Part shown: positions 17,917 to 26,717 of the stretch, one piece after another
Layout: the number at the start of each line of letters is the position of its first letter
Numbering within the stretch: position 1 is the first letter of the stretch
From: Labedella endophytica
Lineage (GTDB): Bacteria; Actinomycetota; Actinomycetes; Actinomycetales; Microbacteriaceae
NCBI RefSeq assembly: GCF_003990045.1
Contig: NZ_RZGZ01000001.1
Span: forward strand, 310,001-374,000
DNA length: 64,000 bases
Direction: 5' to 3'
Program-made: the position numbers and the translations under genes
The notes under the pieces: model-generated
The model's input: the letters and a program-made list of their open reading frames with translations, nothing else
Told to the model about the DNA's origin: nothing
Database searches by the model: none

Positions 17917-18768
17917 CTAGCGCAGAGCGGAGGGGGACGGAACGGCGCCCACGACGACCGTCGCGACACCGAGGTTCAACAGCACGTCGTGGGTCACCCG
18001 GCCGATCGATGAGGGGTGGGCGTCCCCCTGCGAGCGTCCGACCACGAGGAGCGCGGCGCGCGTCGAGGCGCGGATGAGTGCCTGGGCGGGGTCGCCGTGC
18101 ACGATGCGGGACCGCACGCGGAGGTCGGGGTCGAGGTCCGCGACGCGTCGACGGGCGCGGGCCACGGCGGCGGACGCGTCAGCGTCCTCCGTTCCGCTAC
18201 GGAACCGCCCGAGGGTGCGGGTCGACGGCACGCACCGGACGAGGATCAGCTCCTGCGCCTCCGCGCGGGCGTGGCGCACGCCGAACTCGAGGGCCGTCCG
18301 ACCGTCGGGGGACTCGTCGACGCCCACGACCACACCGGCGCGTACCGGATCGCCCGTCGGCGGGACGACGACGACGGGAGCGGCCGCCGCCGCGGCGAGC
18401 TGGAGTGACCGCGAGCCGAAGGACGCACCGCGGAGGAAGCCGGTCTTGTGCGATCCGACGACGATCTGCCGCGCGGCGGGGTAGCCGTCGACGAGGGACC
18501 ACACCGGATCCCCGTCCGTGACGTCCGTGTCGATGGTCACTCCGGGAGCGGCGCTCGCCGCGATCCCGCGCTCGGTCTCGAGCAGGGCGCGAGCGTCGCG
18601 CAGGGCGGAGTCGTCCGGCCCGTCGCCGACTCCCGTCCGGCTCCCGTCGAGGACGTGCACGATGAGCAACCGGCTGCGGGAGCGCTCCGCTCGCGCAGCG
18701 GCCCACCGCAGTGCCGCGTGCGAGGGCTGGGAGCCGTCGACACCGACGACGATCGTGTTGTCGTCCAC
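17917..18768 (-). CDS. Universal stress protein, tandem two-domain
   Basis: 283 residues from a GTG at 18768 preceded by CGGAGGCCCGCG; upstream in-frame sequence is Arg/Pro-rich and not USP-like. First UspA domain about 3-145 (NTIVVGVDGSQPSHAALRWA, then GSRSLQLAAAAAAPVVVVPP), second about 150-280 (GVVVGVDESPDGRTALEFG, LLVVGRSQGDAHPSSIG, then VATVVVGAVP). The ATP-binding glycine motif is recognisable in the second domain. It is the third USP in 5 kb. A near-perfect DosR-like box lies 91 nt upstream. Confidence 0.9.
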   Translation of the reverse strand: MDDNTIVVGVDGSQPSHAALRWAAARAERSRSRLLIVHVLDGSRTGVGDGPDDSALRDARALLETERGIAASAAPGVTIDTDVTDGDPVWSLVDGYPAARQIVVGSHKTGFLRGASFGSRSLQLAAAAAAPVVVVPPTGDPVRAGVVVGVDESPDGRTALEFGVRHARAEAQELILVRCVPSTRTLGRFRSGTEDADASAAVARARRRVADLDPDLRVRSRIVHGDPAQALIRASTRAALLVVGRSQGDAHPSSIGRVTHDVLLNLGVATVVVGAVPSPSALR

Positions 18769-18859
18769 CGCGGGCCTCCGTCCGTCCGGAGTCGCGCGCA
18801 CCCACCGGTGCGGTCTGCTCGTCCTCTTCCAGTCTCCGTCCGGGACGGGTCCGAGGCGA

Positions 18860-18873
18860 GGGACCTTCGTCCC
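18860..18873. promoter_or_regulatory. DosR/DevR-type box upstream of USP at 18768
   Basis: GGGACCTTCGTCCC has both arms of the mycobacterial consensus intact, making it the best match in the window. It lies 91 nt upstream of the USP start and 17 nt past the end of the frameshifted gene. Confidence 0.7.
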
Positions 18874-18890
18874 GCGGTGGCCCGACGGCG

Positions 18891-19441
18891 TCATCGCGCG
18901 GCGGCCAGACGCCGGGACCATTCGGCCAGGGGGAAAGCATCGGTGAGGAGAGCGGCGAGGGCGAGACGCCGGAACGCGGAGTCCCCGGAACCATGTGGGA
19001 GCGAGTCCCCGTCGGGGATCCCGACGGCCACCCCGTCGACGGACACGAGGTGGCCGAGTTCGGCGTCGGGGTCCCCGGCGAGCGCGGCCCCCGTCACGAT
19101 CGAGATGCGCTCGGTGCCGAACCGGTCGACGAGCAGGCGCACGGCTGTGCGCGTGAGCGGTGCGGCGCCGACGGGGAACGACACGAGCGTGCGATTCCCG
19201 CCACGATGCTCGCGGCGACGGCCTCCACCACGTGCCGGCGCGCCGCGAGAGGGGAGACGCACAGCACCACGACGCCGAGGGGCGAGCGGTCGGTCGCCCG
19301 TTCCGAACGACGGGGGCGGCGGGCGACGATACACACGGGGCCGTCGGGGCCCGGGGCGATCGCGGGAAGGGTGATCGATCGGGAACCGGCCGATGGAGAG
19401 CCGGCCGAGGCGAAGTGGGGGTCGAGCAGGGAGTGCACCAC
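18891..19441 (-). pseudogene. Frameshifted gene of unknown function in the DosR-like island
   Basis: A GTG at 19441, 6 nt after AAAGGA, opens a frame that reads sensibly (LGVVVLCVSPLAARR, HVVEAVAASIVAG) to about 19200, then degenerates. From the same point the -1-type frame continues sensibly (RTLVSFPVGAAPLTRTAVR, ISIVTGAALAGDPDAELG, ALLTDAFPLAEW) to a TGA at 18891. Restoring one base near 19198-19203, for example a G in the GTGGCGGG run, gives one 183-residue protein. I do not recognise the family; it has Rossmann-like alternation of strands and helices but no clear motif. A DosR-like box 54 nt upstream implies it is or was a regulon member. It may be a real pseudogene, a programmed frameshift or an assembly error. 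Confidence 0.6.
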
Positions 19442-19494
19442 TGGTCCTTTCGTGGGAACCCCTGAAGTCTTCCCAGGGGCCACAGACGCGACCA

Positions 19495-19508
19495 GGGACC
19501 TTGGTCCT
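19495..19508. promoter_or_regulatory. DosR/DevR-type box upstream of the frameshifted gene
   Basis: GGGACCTTGGTCCT, with an internal perfect GGACC/GGTCC palindrome. It is 53 nt before the minus-strand start at 19441 and 134 nt before the plus-strand SDR start at 19643, so it could act on either. Confidence 0.55.
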
Positions 19509-19642
19509 GCGGGCCCACGACGGTTCTGGGCCTACCACCCGCGCGGGAGGGCTGACAATGGGGAGGCGGGCGTTCCGCCCGGTCGTAGCGTGGAGACGCA
19601 TCACCCCGAGTACGACCGACGAACGCGACAGAGGGAGACACC

Positions 19643-20542
19643 ATGACCACCGATCAGTACACCTTCGACGACCCGACCACGCGCTACCCCTCGATCACCC
19701 CCTCCTCGAACGAGGACCAGCCGGAGCCCGGCCTCGACGCCCAGCTCGGCCCGCAGGCCGACCTCGGCGAGCTCACCTACCGGGGCACCGGTCGGCTCGC
19801 GGGACGCCGCGCCATCGTCACGGGCGGGGATTCCGGCATCGGAGCCGCCACCGCGATCGCCTTCGCGCGTGAAGGCGCCGACGTCCTCATCTCCTATCTG
19901 CCCGAGGAGGAGGAGGATGCGCAGCGCATCGTCGGCCTCATCGAGGACGCCGGCCGGAAGGCCGTCGCAGCTCCCGGCGATCTCCGTGATCCCGCCTACT
20001 GCCAGGACATCGTGACGCAGGCCGTCGAGGCCTTCGGCGGCCTCGACATCCTCGTGAACAACGCGGGCAAGCAGGTCGCGCAGGAGTCCCTCGAGGACAT
20101 CGACGACGACCAGCTGATCGACACCTTCGACACGAACATCCTCGCGATGTTCCGGATCACGCGCGCGGCCCTCGCCCACATGCCCGCCGGTTCCACCATC
20201 ATCAACACGACGTCGGTGCAGGCGTACACGCCGTCCCCGACCCTCGTGGACTACGCCTCGACGAAGGCCGCCATCAACAACTTCACGAAGGGGCTCGCGC
20301 AGCAGCTCGCGCCGAAGGGCATCCGCGTGAACGCCGTCGCGCCGGGCCCGATCTGGACGCCGCTGCAGGTGTCCGACGGGCAGCCCAAGGAGGACCTGCC
20401 CGAGTTCGGCAAGGGTATGCCCCTCGGCCGGGCCGGCCAGCCCGCCGAGCTCGCCCCGGCATACGTGTTCCTCGCGTCCGCTGAGTCGAGCTACGTGGTC
20501 GGCGAGACCCTCAACGTCAACGGCGGGGCTCCGACGCCGTGA
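19643..20542 (+). CDS. SDR family oxidoreductase (YhdF/YghA type)
   Basis: 299 residues from an ATG behind GAGGGAGACACC. A 45-residue N-terminal extension (TTRYPSITPSSNEDQPEPG) is characteristic of the YghA/YhdF group of stress-associated short-chain dehydrogenases. The Rossmann motif is TGGDSGIGAA near residues 60-69, NNAGK near 140 is the structural Asn motif, and the catalytic residues are Ser in TTSVQ with YASTK near 208-212. Probably NAD(P)-dependent on an unidentified carbonyl or alcohol. The stop codon overlaps the glycosyltransferase start by 4 nt. Confidence 0.92.
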   Translation: MTTDQYTFDDPTTRYPSITPSSNEDQPEPGLDAQLGPQADLGELTYRGTGRLAGRRAIVTGGDSGIGAATAIAFAREGADVLISYLPEEEEDAQRIVGLIEDAGRKAVAAPGDLRDPAYCQDIVTQAVEAFGGLDILVNNAGKQVAQESLEDIDDDQLIDTFDTNILAMFRITRAALAHMPAGSTIINTTSVQAYTPSPTLVDYASTKAAINNFTKGLAQQLAPKGIRVNAVAPGPIWTPLQVSDGQPKEDLPEFGKGMPLGRAGQPAELAPAYVFLASAESSYVVGETLNVNGGAPTP

Positions 20543-21342
20543 GTGGTGATTCCCCGGCACCACCCGGACACGCGCGGCGGGCCATCGGGCCGCCGCGCGT
20601 GTCGGTCGTCATCCCCGTGAAGGACGACGCCGACCACCTCCGGGTGTGCCTCGCTGCGCTCGCCGCGCAGACCGTTGCGCCGTTCGAGGTCATCGTGGTG
20701 GACAACGCGAGCGTCGACGACAGTGCGGCGGTCGCCGCCGCCGGCGGGGCGAGCGTCGTGTTCGAGCCGCACCCGGGCATCGCGGCGGCGGCGAGTACGG
20801 GCTACGACGCGGCCCTCGGCGACATCATCGCCCGGATCGACGCCGATTCGGAACCGCCGGCGGGGTGGATCGAACGCATCGTCGCGGACCTCGCCGACCC
20901 CGAGGTGCACGCGGTGACCGGTCCCGGCACGTTCCCCGACCTGAGCGGCCCGGCGGTGCACCTGGCCCGCTACCTCTACATGGAGGCGTATTTCCTGCTC
21001 GTGGGCAGCGCGCTCGCCCACTGGCCGCTCTTCGGATCGAACTTCGCGATGCGCGCGTCCGCCTGGCGCGCGGTGCGGTGCGCGGTGCGGCGCGACGACC
21101 CCGAGGTGCACGACGACATGGACCTCAGCGTCGTACTCGGGCGGCACCACCGGATCCGACTGGACCGCGAACTGACCATGCCGATCTCCGCCCGGCCGTT
21201 CTCGGGTCTCGCCTCGATGTGGACGCGCAACCGTCGCGCCTTCCACACGCTGCGGGTCGGCGGCCGGGATGCCTCGCCCGTGCGCCGCTGGCGCGCGCGC
21301 ATCCGCGGGCGTTGGCCCGTCGCGCTTCCCTCCGCCGACTGA
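20539..21342 (+). CDS. Glycosyltransferase family 2
   Basis: 267 residues from a GTG overlapping the SDR stop (GTGA). The GT-A fold is shown by RVSVVIPVKDDADHLRVCL at the start, VIVVDNASVDDS, and the metal/nucleotide-binding DADS near residue 95. A loop with YLYMEAYFLLVGS follows. No membrane helices are evident, so it is probably a cytosolic inverting transferase using a nucleotide sugar. The acceptor is unknown. Translational coupling to the SDR suggests a shared product, but I cannot name it. Confidence 0.85.
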   Translation: MSGDSPAPPGHARRAIGPPRVSVVIPVKDDADHLRVCLAALAAQTVAPFEVIVVDNASVDDSAAVAAAGGASVVFEPHPGIAAAASTGYDAALGDIIARIDADSEPPAGWIERIVADLADPEVHAVTGPGTFPDLSGPAVHLARYLYMEAYFLLVGSALAHWPLFGSNFAMRASAWRAVRCAVRRDDPEVHDDMDLSVVLGRHHRIRLDRELTMPISARPFSGLASMWTRNRRAFHTLRVGGRDASPVRRWRARIRGRWPVALPSAD

Positions 21343-21460
21343 CCGCGATCCGAGCGAACTGGTACGTCAGGAGGACGCGCGATCACCCCCTGGCCTCCTA
21401 GGCTGGCTCCGCGCGACCGTGCCTGCTCGATGGGCTCCGCCGCGCGGGAGGACCTGGACG

Positions 21461-22744
21461 ATGGACACCGCTCTATTGCTCGACCGCCTGAAGGGCTGGC
21501 GCTTCACGACCGACGTCGTGACGGCGATGGTCGTGACGCTGCTCGGGCTCTTCCCGCCGTTCGACGTGGAGACGGCGAGCATCCCCGTCGCGATCCTGGC
21601 CTTCGTCACGATCGCGCTGCGCAGCGTGACCCCCGGCACGGCGCTGATCGCGGCGTGGGCGATGGCGCTCTCCCAGATGTTCGTCAACGAGCGGCCGGGA
21701 TTCGCTGCGATCGCGATCCTGCTCGTGCTGTACTCCGCCGCGCGGCACGGGTCCCGGGTCGAACTCGTCGCCTCGGGCGCCTCGGCCCTCGTCGGCGGGC
21801 TCGTCGCGACCGACTACCTCGTGCAGTCCGGCACCCGCTACCTCATCTTCGCGATGGGCATCCCGCTCGCCGCCGCCATCGCCCCCGTCGGGGTGCTCGC
21901 CGCGTCCTGGCTCGCCGGTTTCGCCGTGCGGTCGTTCCGCTCGCAGCGCCACGAATCCGAGCGACGGGTCCTCGCCGAGGACCGCACCGAGCGGGCGCTC
22001 GGCGTCGCGGAGGCGGAGAAGCTGCGCGCGGACATGGCGCGCGACGTGCACGACATCGTGGGTCACTCCCTCGCCGTGATCATCGCCCAGGCCGACTCGG
22101 TGCAGTTCCTCGACGACACGGCCCGCATCCGCTCGGTGTCCGCGACGATCGCCGACACCGCCCGCCGCTCGCTCCACGAGGTGCGGGAGGTGCTGAGCGG
22201 CATGACCCCGCAGGGGGCCGACGACGAACCGGCGGATCTCGACACGCTCGTCGAGCAGATCCGCGCGGCCGGGGTCACGGTCGAGCGCTCCGTGCGGGGC
22301 GCGCACCGCCCGCTCGATGCGTCGGGCTCCGTGATCGTGCGCCGCGTCGCGCAGGAGATGCTGACGAACGCACTCCGCCACGGCGACCCGGGAGCAACGA
22401 TCCACGTGCGCGAGGTGTGGCGTTCCGGCGACGTCGTGCTCGAGGTGGAGAACGCGGCGACGCCGGTCGCGCCGGGTGCGGACACGGCGTCCGGGTCCGG
22501 TTCGGGGATCTCCGGGATGCGCGCCCGCGTCGAGGCGATCGGCGGGAGTGTCGAGGCCGAGGGTGTCGACGGCGTGTTCACCGCTCGGGCGCGCGTGCCC
22601 CTCGCGAGCCCGGTCGCCGGACCTCTGACGGGACCTTCCACCGGGCCCGTCCGGCACGGGGCGCCCGCGACCACGATCGCTCCGGCCGCGCCGCCGCGTG
22701 AGCCCGTCACCCCGTCGATCGACCGGACGGTGAGTGCGCCGTGA
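21461..22744 (+). CDS. NarL-type sensor histidine kinase, membrane bound
   Basis: 427 residues from the ATG at 21461. The N-terminal 160 residues hold about five hydrophobic segments with short loops, then comes a charged linker helix and the HisKA_3 helix with phospho-acceptor His197 in DMARDVHDIVGHSLAVI. The HATPase domain (about 270-375) has AQEMLTNALRHG and a Gly-rich GSGSGISGMRAR lid. The C-terminal 45 residues are Pro/Ala/Thr-rich and probably disordered. The stimulus is unknown. The stop overlaps the response-regulator start by 4 nt. Confidence 0.9.
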   Translation: MDTALLLDRLKGWRFTTDVVTAMVVTLLGLFPPFDVETASIPVAILAFVTIALRSVTPGTALIAAWAMALSQMFVNERPGFAAIAILLVLYSAARHGSRVELVASGASALVGGLVATDYLVQSGTRYLIFAMGIPLAAAIAPVGVLAASWLAGFAVRSFRSQRHESERRVLAEDRTERALGVAEAEKLRADMARDVHDIVGHSLAVIIAQADSVQFLDDTARIRSVSATIADTARRSLHEVREVLSGMTPQGADDEPADLDTLVEQIRAAGVTVERSVRGAHRPLDASGSVIVRRVAQEMLTNALRHGDPGATIHVREVWRSGDVVLEVENAATPVAPGADTASGSGSGISGMRARVEAIGGSVEAEGVDGVFTARARVPLASPVAGPLTGPSTGPVRHGAPATTIAPAAPPREPVTPSIDRTVSAP

Positions 22745-23406
22745 TCCGCATCGTGCTCGTCGACGACCAGGAGCTCTTCCGTGGCGGCGTCCGGGTCGCC
22801 CTCGACGCCCAGACCGACATGGAGGTCGTGGGGGAGGCCGGCGACGGTGCCGCGGCCCTCGCCGTCATCGACGAGACCCGCCCCGACGTCGTGCTCCTCG
22901 ACATCCGGATGCCCGTCATGGACGGGGTCGAGACGGTACGGGCGCTCTTCGACGGCGGCCGCTCGTCGCTCGAACAGGCCGCGCTCCCGCGCGTGATCGT
23001 GCTCACGACCTTCGCCCTCGATCGTGCCGCTGCCACGGCCATCCGCCACGGCGCGAGCGGATTCGTCCTGAAGGACGCGACCCCCGCGTTCCTCACGGCC
23101 GCGATCCGGGCGGTACACGCGGGTAACACGGTGCTCGCGGCCGACGAACTGGGTGAGCTGTTCGCCACGGACGTGCTCGCCGCACCCCCGCCCCCGCCGC
23201 CTCCCGCCTTCCGCGAGCTGAGCACGCGCGAGCAGGCGGTGTTCCGACTCGTCGCCCGCGGCCTGTCGAACGCGGAGATCGCCGAGCGCGAGTTCGTGAG
23301 CGAGTCGACGGTGAAGACGCAGGTCAGCAGCATCCTCGCGAAGCTCACACTCCGCGACCGCGTTCAGATCGTGGTCTTCGCCCACGACCACCGCCTGGTC
23401 GGTTGA
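22741..23406 (+). CDS. NarL/LuxR-family response regulator
   Basis: 221 residues from a GTG. Receiver domain with DDQELFRGG, phospho-acceptor Asp in VLLDIRMPVMDG near residue 54, Thr in VLTTFALD and Lys in FVLKDA. An unusual run of Pro (AAPPPPPPPAF, about 144-154) links it to the LuxR HTH domain (LSTREQAVFRLVARGLSNAEIA, then STVKTQVSSILAKL). Forms a translationally coupled pair with the kinase at 21461. Targets are not evident; the gene downstream is convergent. Confidence 0.92.
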   Translation: MIRIVLVDDQELFRGGVRVALDAQTDMEVVGEAGDGAAALAVIDETRPDVVLLDIRMPVMDGVETVRALFDGGRSSLEQAALPRVIVLTTFALDRAAATAIRHGASGFVLKDATPAFLTAAIRAVHAGNTVLAADELGELFATDVLAAPPPPPPPAFRELSTREQAVFRLVARGLSNAEIAEREFVSESTVKTQVSSILAKLTLRDRVQIVVFAHDHRLVG

Positions 23407-23422
23407 GGGTTCCCGGGTACCG

Positions 23423-24823
23423 CTAGAGAGACGCGCCGCAGCGGTAGACCTCGGCGGCGAGGGTGTCGACCGCGTCGCGCGCGGTCGTCGTGGCGGCGCC
23501 CGGCTCCAGGTCCTCCGCCCAGATGGTGAACGCGACCGTCGATCCGTCGGCGGCCTCGGCGATGCCCGCGAGGCCGGACATACCCGTGAGGGTTCCGGAC
23601 TTCGCCCGGAGGTGCCCCGCGGCGTCGGCGGTCTCACCCGAGAAGCGACCGTCCTCCGCGAGCGTGCCGCTCTGCCCGGCCACCGCGAGGCCGTCGTCCA
23701 CGATGGCGAGGTCGCCGGCACCGCGCGCGACCTCGACGAGCAGCTCGGACAGGGCGCCGGCGGGGACCGCGTTCTCCGAGCTCAGCCCCGAGCCGTCCGC
23801 GAGCACGAGACCGTCGGTCGACAGCCCCAGACGGTCGAGGGCCGCCGTCGTGCCCGCCTGAACGGCCGAGAAATCGTTGCCCGTCCCCTCGTCGACCGCC
23901 ACGAGTCGGGCGAGCGATTCCGCGAGGGTGTTGTCCGAGTGGGTCAGGAGGTGCGCGACGAGCTCGCGCACGGGGGCGGAGCGCACGATGCCCAGTTCGG
24001 CGGCGTCGGAGGGGGCCTCGACGAGGGGGCCGACGGACACGTCCTTCCCGAGGAGCTTCGCGAACGCCTGCGCGGCACGATCGACGGCGGCCTCGCCGCG
24101 GCGCGAGTACGCGTTCGTCGGGTCGTCGCGATCGCCGTCCACCATGACGGCCGTGATGTTCGACACCGAGCCGGAGGTGCGCGCCGACTCGGGCCAGCTG
24201 TCGAGCCACGGGGACCCGCCGAAGAGGCTCGCATCGACGTCGAGGCGCACGATGGGCTCGTCGCGCAGCCGCGGATCGGCGGCGCGCGCGTCGAGGACCT
24301 GCGCGGCGAGCTCGTCCAGGTGGGGCGCGCCCGGGTAGACGCCGTCCTGCCCGCTCGGGAGGCGGCTGAGCGTCGGGTCGCCTCCGCCCACGAGCACGAC
24401 CGTGCCCGGGTCGTCGCCCTGCACGACGCGCGTCTGAAGGGTGGTGTCTGGCCCGAGCGACGTCACGGCGGCCGCCGCGGTGAGGAGCTTCATGGTGCTG
24501 CCGGTGGGGGCCGGGTCCTCGCTCCGGACCTCGCGCACGGGTTCCCCCGACTCGACGTCGCGCACGTCGAGGTGCAGCGTGCCCTCGGTCCAGCCGTCGA
24601 TGACGGCCCCGCCCGCGCAGTCCTCCGGGGGGCCGGCGAACAGCTCGATCGGGGCGCCGTCGCCGCGTGCGTCGGCATCGTCGCCCGCGCCCGGACCGAA
24701 CGACGAGATCGCCCCGACCACGACGGCGCCGAGGATCGCGGTGCCGACGAGCAGCGTGACGGCGCGGCGCCGCCGCCGCTTGATGGTCGGTCGCCGCTTC
24801 GCTGTCCGCGCTCGGGTGCTCAT
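23423..24823 (-). CDS. dacB: D-alanyl-D-alanine carboxypeptidase/endopeptidase, PBP4 (S13) family
   Basis: 466 residues. A basic N-terminus (KRRRRR) precedes one hydrophobic segment (about 21-40), a signal anchor or signal peptide for export. The three penicillin-binding motifs are present: SxxK as Ser109-Thr-Met-Lys112 in PTGSTMKLL, SxN as SDN in THSDNTLAES, and KTG as KSG in LRAKSGTLTG. The insert between the first two motifs is the domain typical of peptidase family S13. The enzyme trims peptidoglycan peptides outside the membrane. It converges on the response-regulator gene with only 16 nt between them. Confidence 0.93.
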   Translation of the reverse strand: MSTRARTAKRRPTIKRRRRRAVTLLVGTAILGAVVVGAISSFGPGAGDDADARGDGAPIELFAGPPEDCAGGAVIDGWTEGTLHLDVRDVESGEPVREVRSEDPAPTGSTMKLLTAAAAVTSLGPDTTLQTRVVQGDDPGTVVLVGGGDPTLSRLPSGQDGVYPGAPHLDELAAQVLDARAADPRLRDEPIVRLDVDASLFGGSPWLDSWPESARTSGSVSNITAVMVDGDRDDPTNAYSRRGEAAVDRAAQAFAKLLGKDVSVGPLVEAPSDAAELGIVRSAPVRELVAHLLTHSDNTLAESLARLVAVDEGTGNDFSAVQAGTTAALDRLGLSTDGLVLADGSGLSSENAVPAGALSELLVEVARGAGDLAIVDDGLAVAGQSGTLAEDGRFSGETADAAGHLRAKSGTLTGMSGLAGIAEAADGSTVAFTIWAEDLEPGAATTTARDAVDTLAAEVYRCGASL

Positions 24824-24914
24824 ACGACGACCATACGGATCGGACGCCGTCCGGGGCGTCCGCCGCGAGGACCAACGCCTCCCGCCGCGAGGACGAATCG
24901 GATGCCGGACCCGA

Positions 24915-25751
24915 TCAGCCCTTCACCGCGCCCGACGTGAGGCCCTGCACGATGTACTTGCTCGCGAAGGCGAACATGACCATCGTGGGGATGATCGTTA
25001 GCACCGCAGCGGCCGACATCGAACCCCAGTCGATGTTGTAGCTCGTGATGAAGCCGTTGAGCGCCGTCGGCACCGTCTTGTTCGCATCCGACGTCAGCAG
25101 CGTCACCGAGAGGAACAGCTCGTTCCAGCAGCTCACGAAGTTGAAGATGAAGGCTGCGACGATACCCGGGGTCATGACGGGCACGAGAACGCGGAAGAGC
25201 GCGCCGATGCGGCTGCAGCCGTCGATCATCGCGGCCTCTTCGAGTGCGTCCGGCACGTTCTCGAAGAACCCGCGCAGCATGATCGTCGAGAACGGGATGC
25301 ACATCGCGATGTACACGAGGGTGAGCCCGCTGCGCTCGTTCACGAGTCCCAGGTTCACCATGAGCTGGTAGAGGGGGCCGAGGGCGATGAAACCGGGGAT
25401 CATCTGCGTCACGAGGAACGCCATGAGAACGGCGCCCTTCGCCTTGAACTCGAACCGGGCGATCACGTATCCCGACAGGAGCGAGATGAGCGTCACGCAC
25501 GTCGCGGCGGAGACCGACACGATGATGCTGTTCGTCAGGTAGGTCCCGAAGTTCGACACCCGGAAGAGCGTGATGAAGTTCTCGAGCGAGAACGACTGCG
25601 GCCAGTACTCCACGGGGAACGCGTAGATGTCGCTGCGCGGCTTCACCGCGGTGATGACGATCCAGTAGAGGGGGAAGAGCGTGATGACGAGCCAGAGACC
25701 GAGCGCGACGAAGCGCACGACCTTGCCCGAGAGGGACTGCGACGTGATCAT
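24915..25751 (-). CDS. Carbohydrate ABC transporter permease (CUT1, MalG-like)
   Basis: 278 residues from an ATG that overlaps the upstream permease stop by 4 nt. Six membrane helices, an N-terminal FPLYWIVITAVKP typical of MalG-type subunits, and the cytoplasmic EAA loop (EEAAMIDGCSRIGALFRVL) that docks the ATPase. Last gene of a four-gene minus-strand operon: aminotransferase, binding protein, permease, permease. No ATPase gene is nearby, so a shared MsiK-type ATPase is expected. The solute is unknown. Confidence 0.92.
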   Translation of the reverse strand: MITSQSLSGKVVRFVALGLWLVITLFPLYWIVITAVKPRSDIYAFPVEYWPQSFSLENFITLFRVSNFGTYLTNSIIVSVSAATCVTLISLLSGYVIARFEFKAKGAVLMAFLVTQMIPGFIALGPLYQLMVNLGLVNERSGLTLVYIAMCIPFSTIMLRGFFENVPDALEEAAMIDGCSRIGALFRVLVPVMTPGIVAAFIFNFVSCWNELFLSVTLLTSDANKTVPTALNGFITSYNIDWGSMSAAAVLTIIPTMVMFAFASKYIVQGLTSGAVKG

Positions 25752-26713
25752 CGGTACGCCTCCTTCTTCTCCCGCGTCGCGAGGAGGTAGAACACGGCGA
25801 AGATCGCGAGCACGAGCATGACGATGAGTCCGAGAGCGCTCGCACGCCCGTACTCGCCCTGCTGCGTGATCTCGATCATGTAGCTCGTGACGATGTGGGT
25901 GCGCCCTCCCGGTCCTCCGGCGGTCATGCCGAAGATGAGGTCGGGGAAGTTGAAGATCCAGATGGTCCGGAGGAGGACGGTGAGCGCGAGGGTCGTGCGG
26001 ATGTACGGCACGGTCACGTTCCAGAAGACGCGCACCTTCCCGGCGCCGTCGAGCGCCGCGGCCTCGTAGAGCTCGTCCGGCACCGACTGGAGGGCCGCGA
26101 GGATCATGATCGCGAAGAACGTCACGCCGTACCAGATGTTCGCGATGATCACGGCGGGCATCGCGAGCGCGGGCGACGCGAGCCACGGCAGCGGACTCTC
26201 GACGAGCCCGCTGCGCAGGAGGAGGTCGTTGATCACCCCGAACTCGCTGTTGAACATCCAGCGGAACAGCACTCCGATGAGGAAGCCCGAGATCGCCCAC
26301 GGGAAGAACACGAGCGCCTGGTAGAGGCCGCGGAAGCGGAACTTCCGGCGCATCCACAGCGCGAGAGCGAAGCCGATCACGAACTGCGGGACGATCGAGC
26401 CGACCACCCACACGATCGTGTTCATGACGGTCCCGTAGAACAGGGGGTCCGCGAGGATCGTGCGGAAGTTGTCGAGGCCAGACCAGGGCTGGTCCGCGAC
26501 GTTGTAGATCGTCCACGTGCGGAATGCGCCCAGGCTGCCGACGAGCATGGGGTAGTAGGTGAACACGGCGACGGCGATGAAGGCCGGGGCCAGGAAGGCG
26601 CCGATAGTGAGGGCGCGTCGGCGGGTGAACGCCCGGCGGTTGGAGCGTCCGCCGGGCGGGTCCGCCGGGGCGGCGGGCTCTGCGGCCCGCCGCCCCGGTG
26701 CGGTTGTCGTCAC
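25748..26713 (-). CDS. Carbohydrate ABC transporter permease (CUT1, MalF-like)
   Basis: 321 residues from a GTG, 4 nt downstream of the binding-protein stop. An N-terminal polar segment of about 30 residues precedes six membrane helices (first: GAFLAPAFIAVAVFTYYPM). The EAA loop is YEAAALDGAGKVRVFWNVT. Partner of the MalG-like subunit, with which it forms the channel of a binding-protein-dependent importer. Confidence 0.92.
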   Translation of the reverse strand: MTTTAPGRRAAEPAAPADPPGGRSNRRAFTRRRALTIGAFLAPAFIAVAVFTYYPMLVGSLGAFRTWTIYNVADQPWSGLDNFRTILADPLFYGTVMNTIVWVVGSIVPQFVIGFALALWMRRKFRFRGLYQALVFFPWAISGFLIGVLFRWMFNSEFGVINDLLLRSGLVESPLPWLASPALAMPAVIIANIWYGVTFFAIMILAALQSVPDELYEAAALDGAGKVRVFWNVTVPYIRTTLALTVLLRTIWIFNFPDLIFGMTAGGPGGRTHIVTSYMIEITQQGEYGRASALGLIVMLVLAIFAVFYLLATREKKEAYR

Positions 26714-26717
26714 GGCG

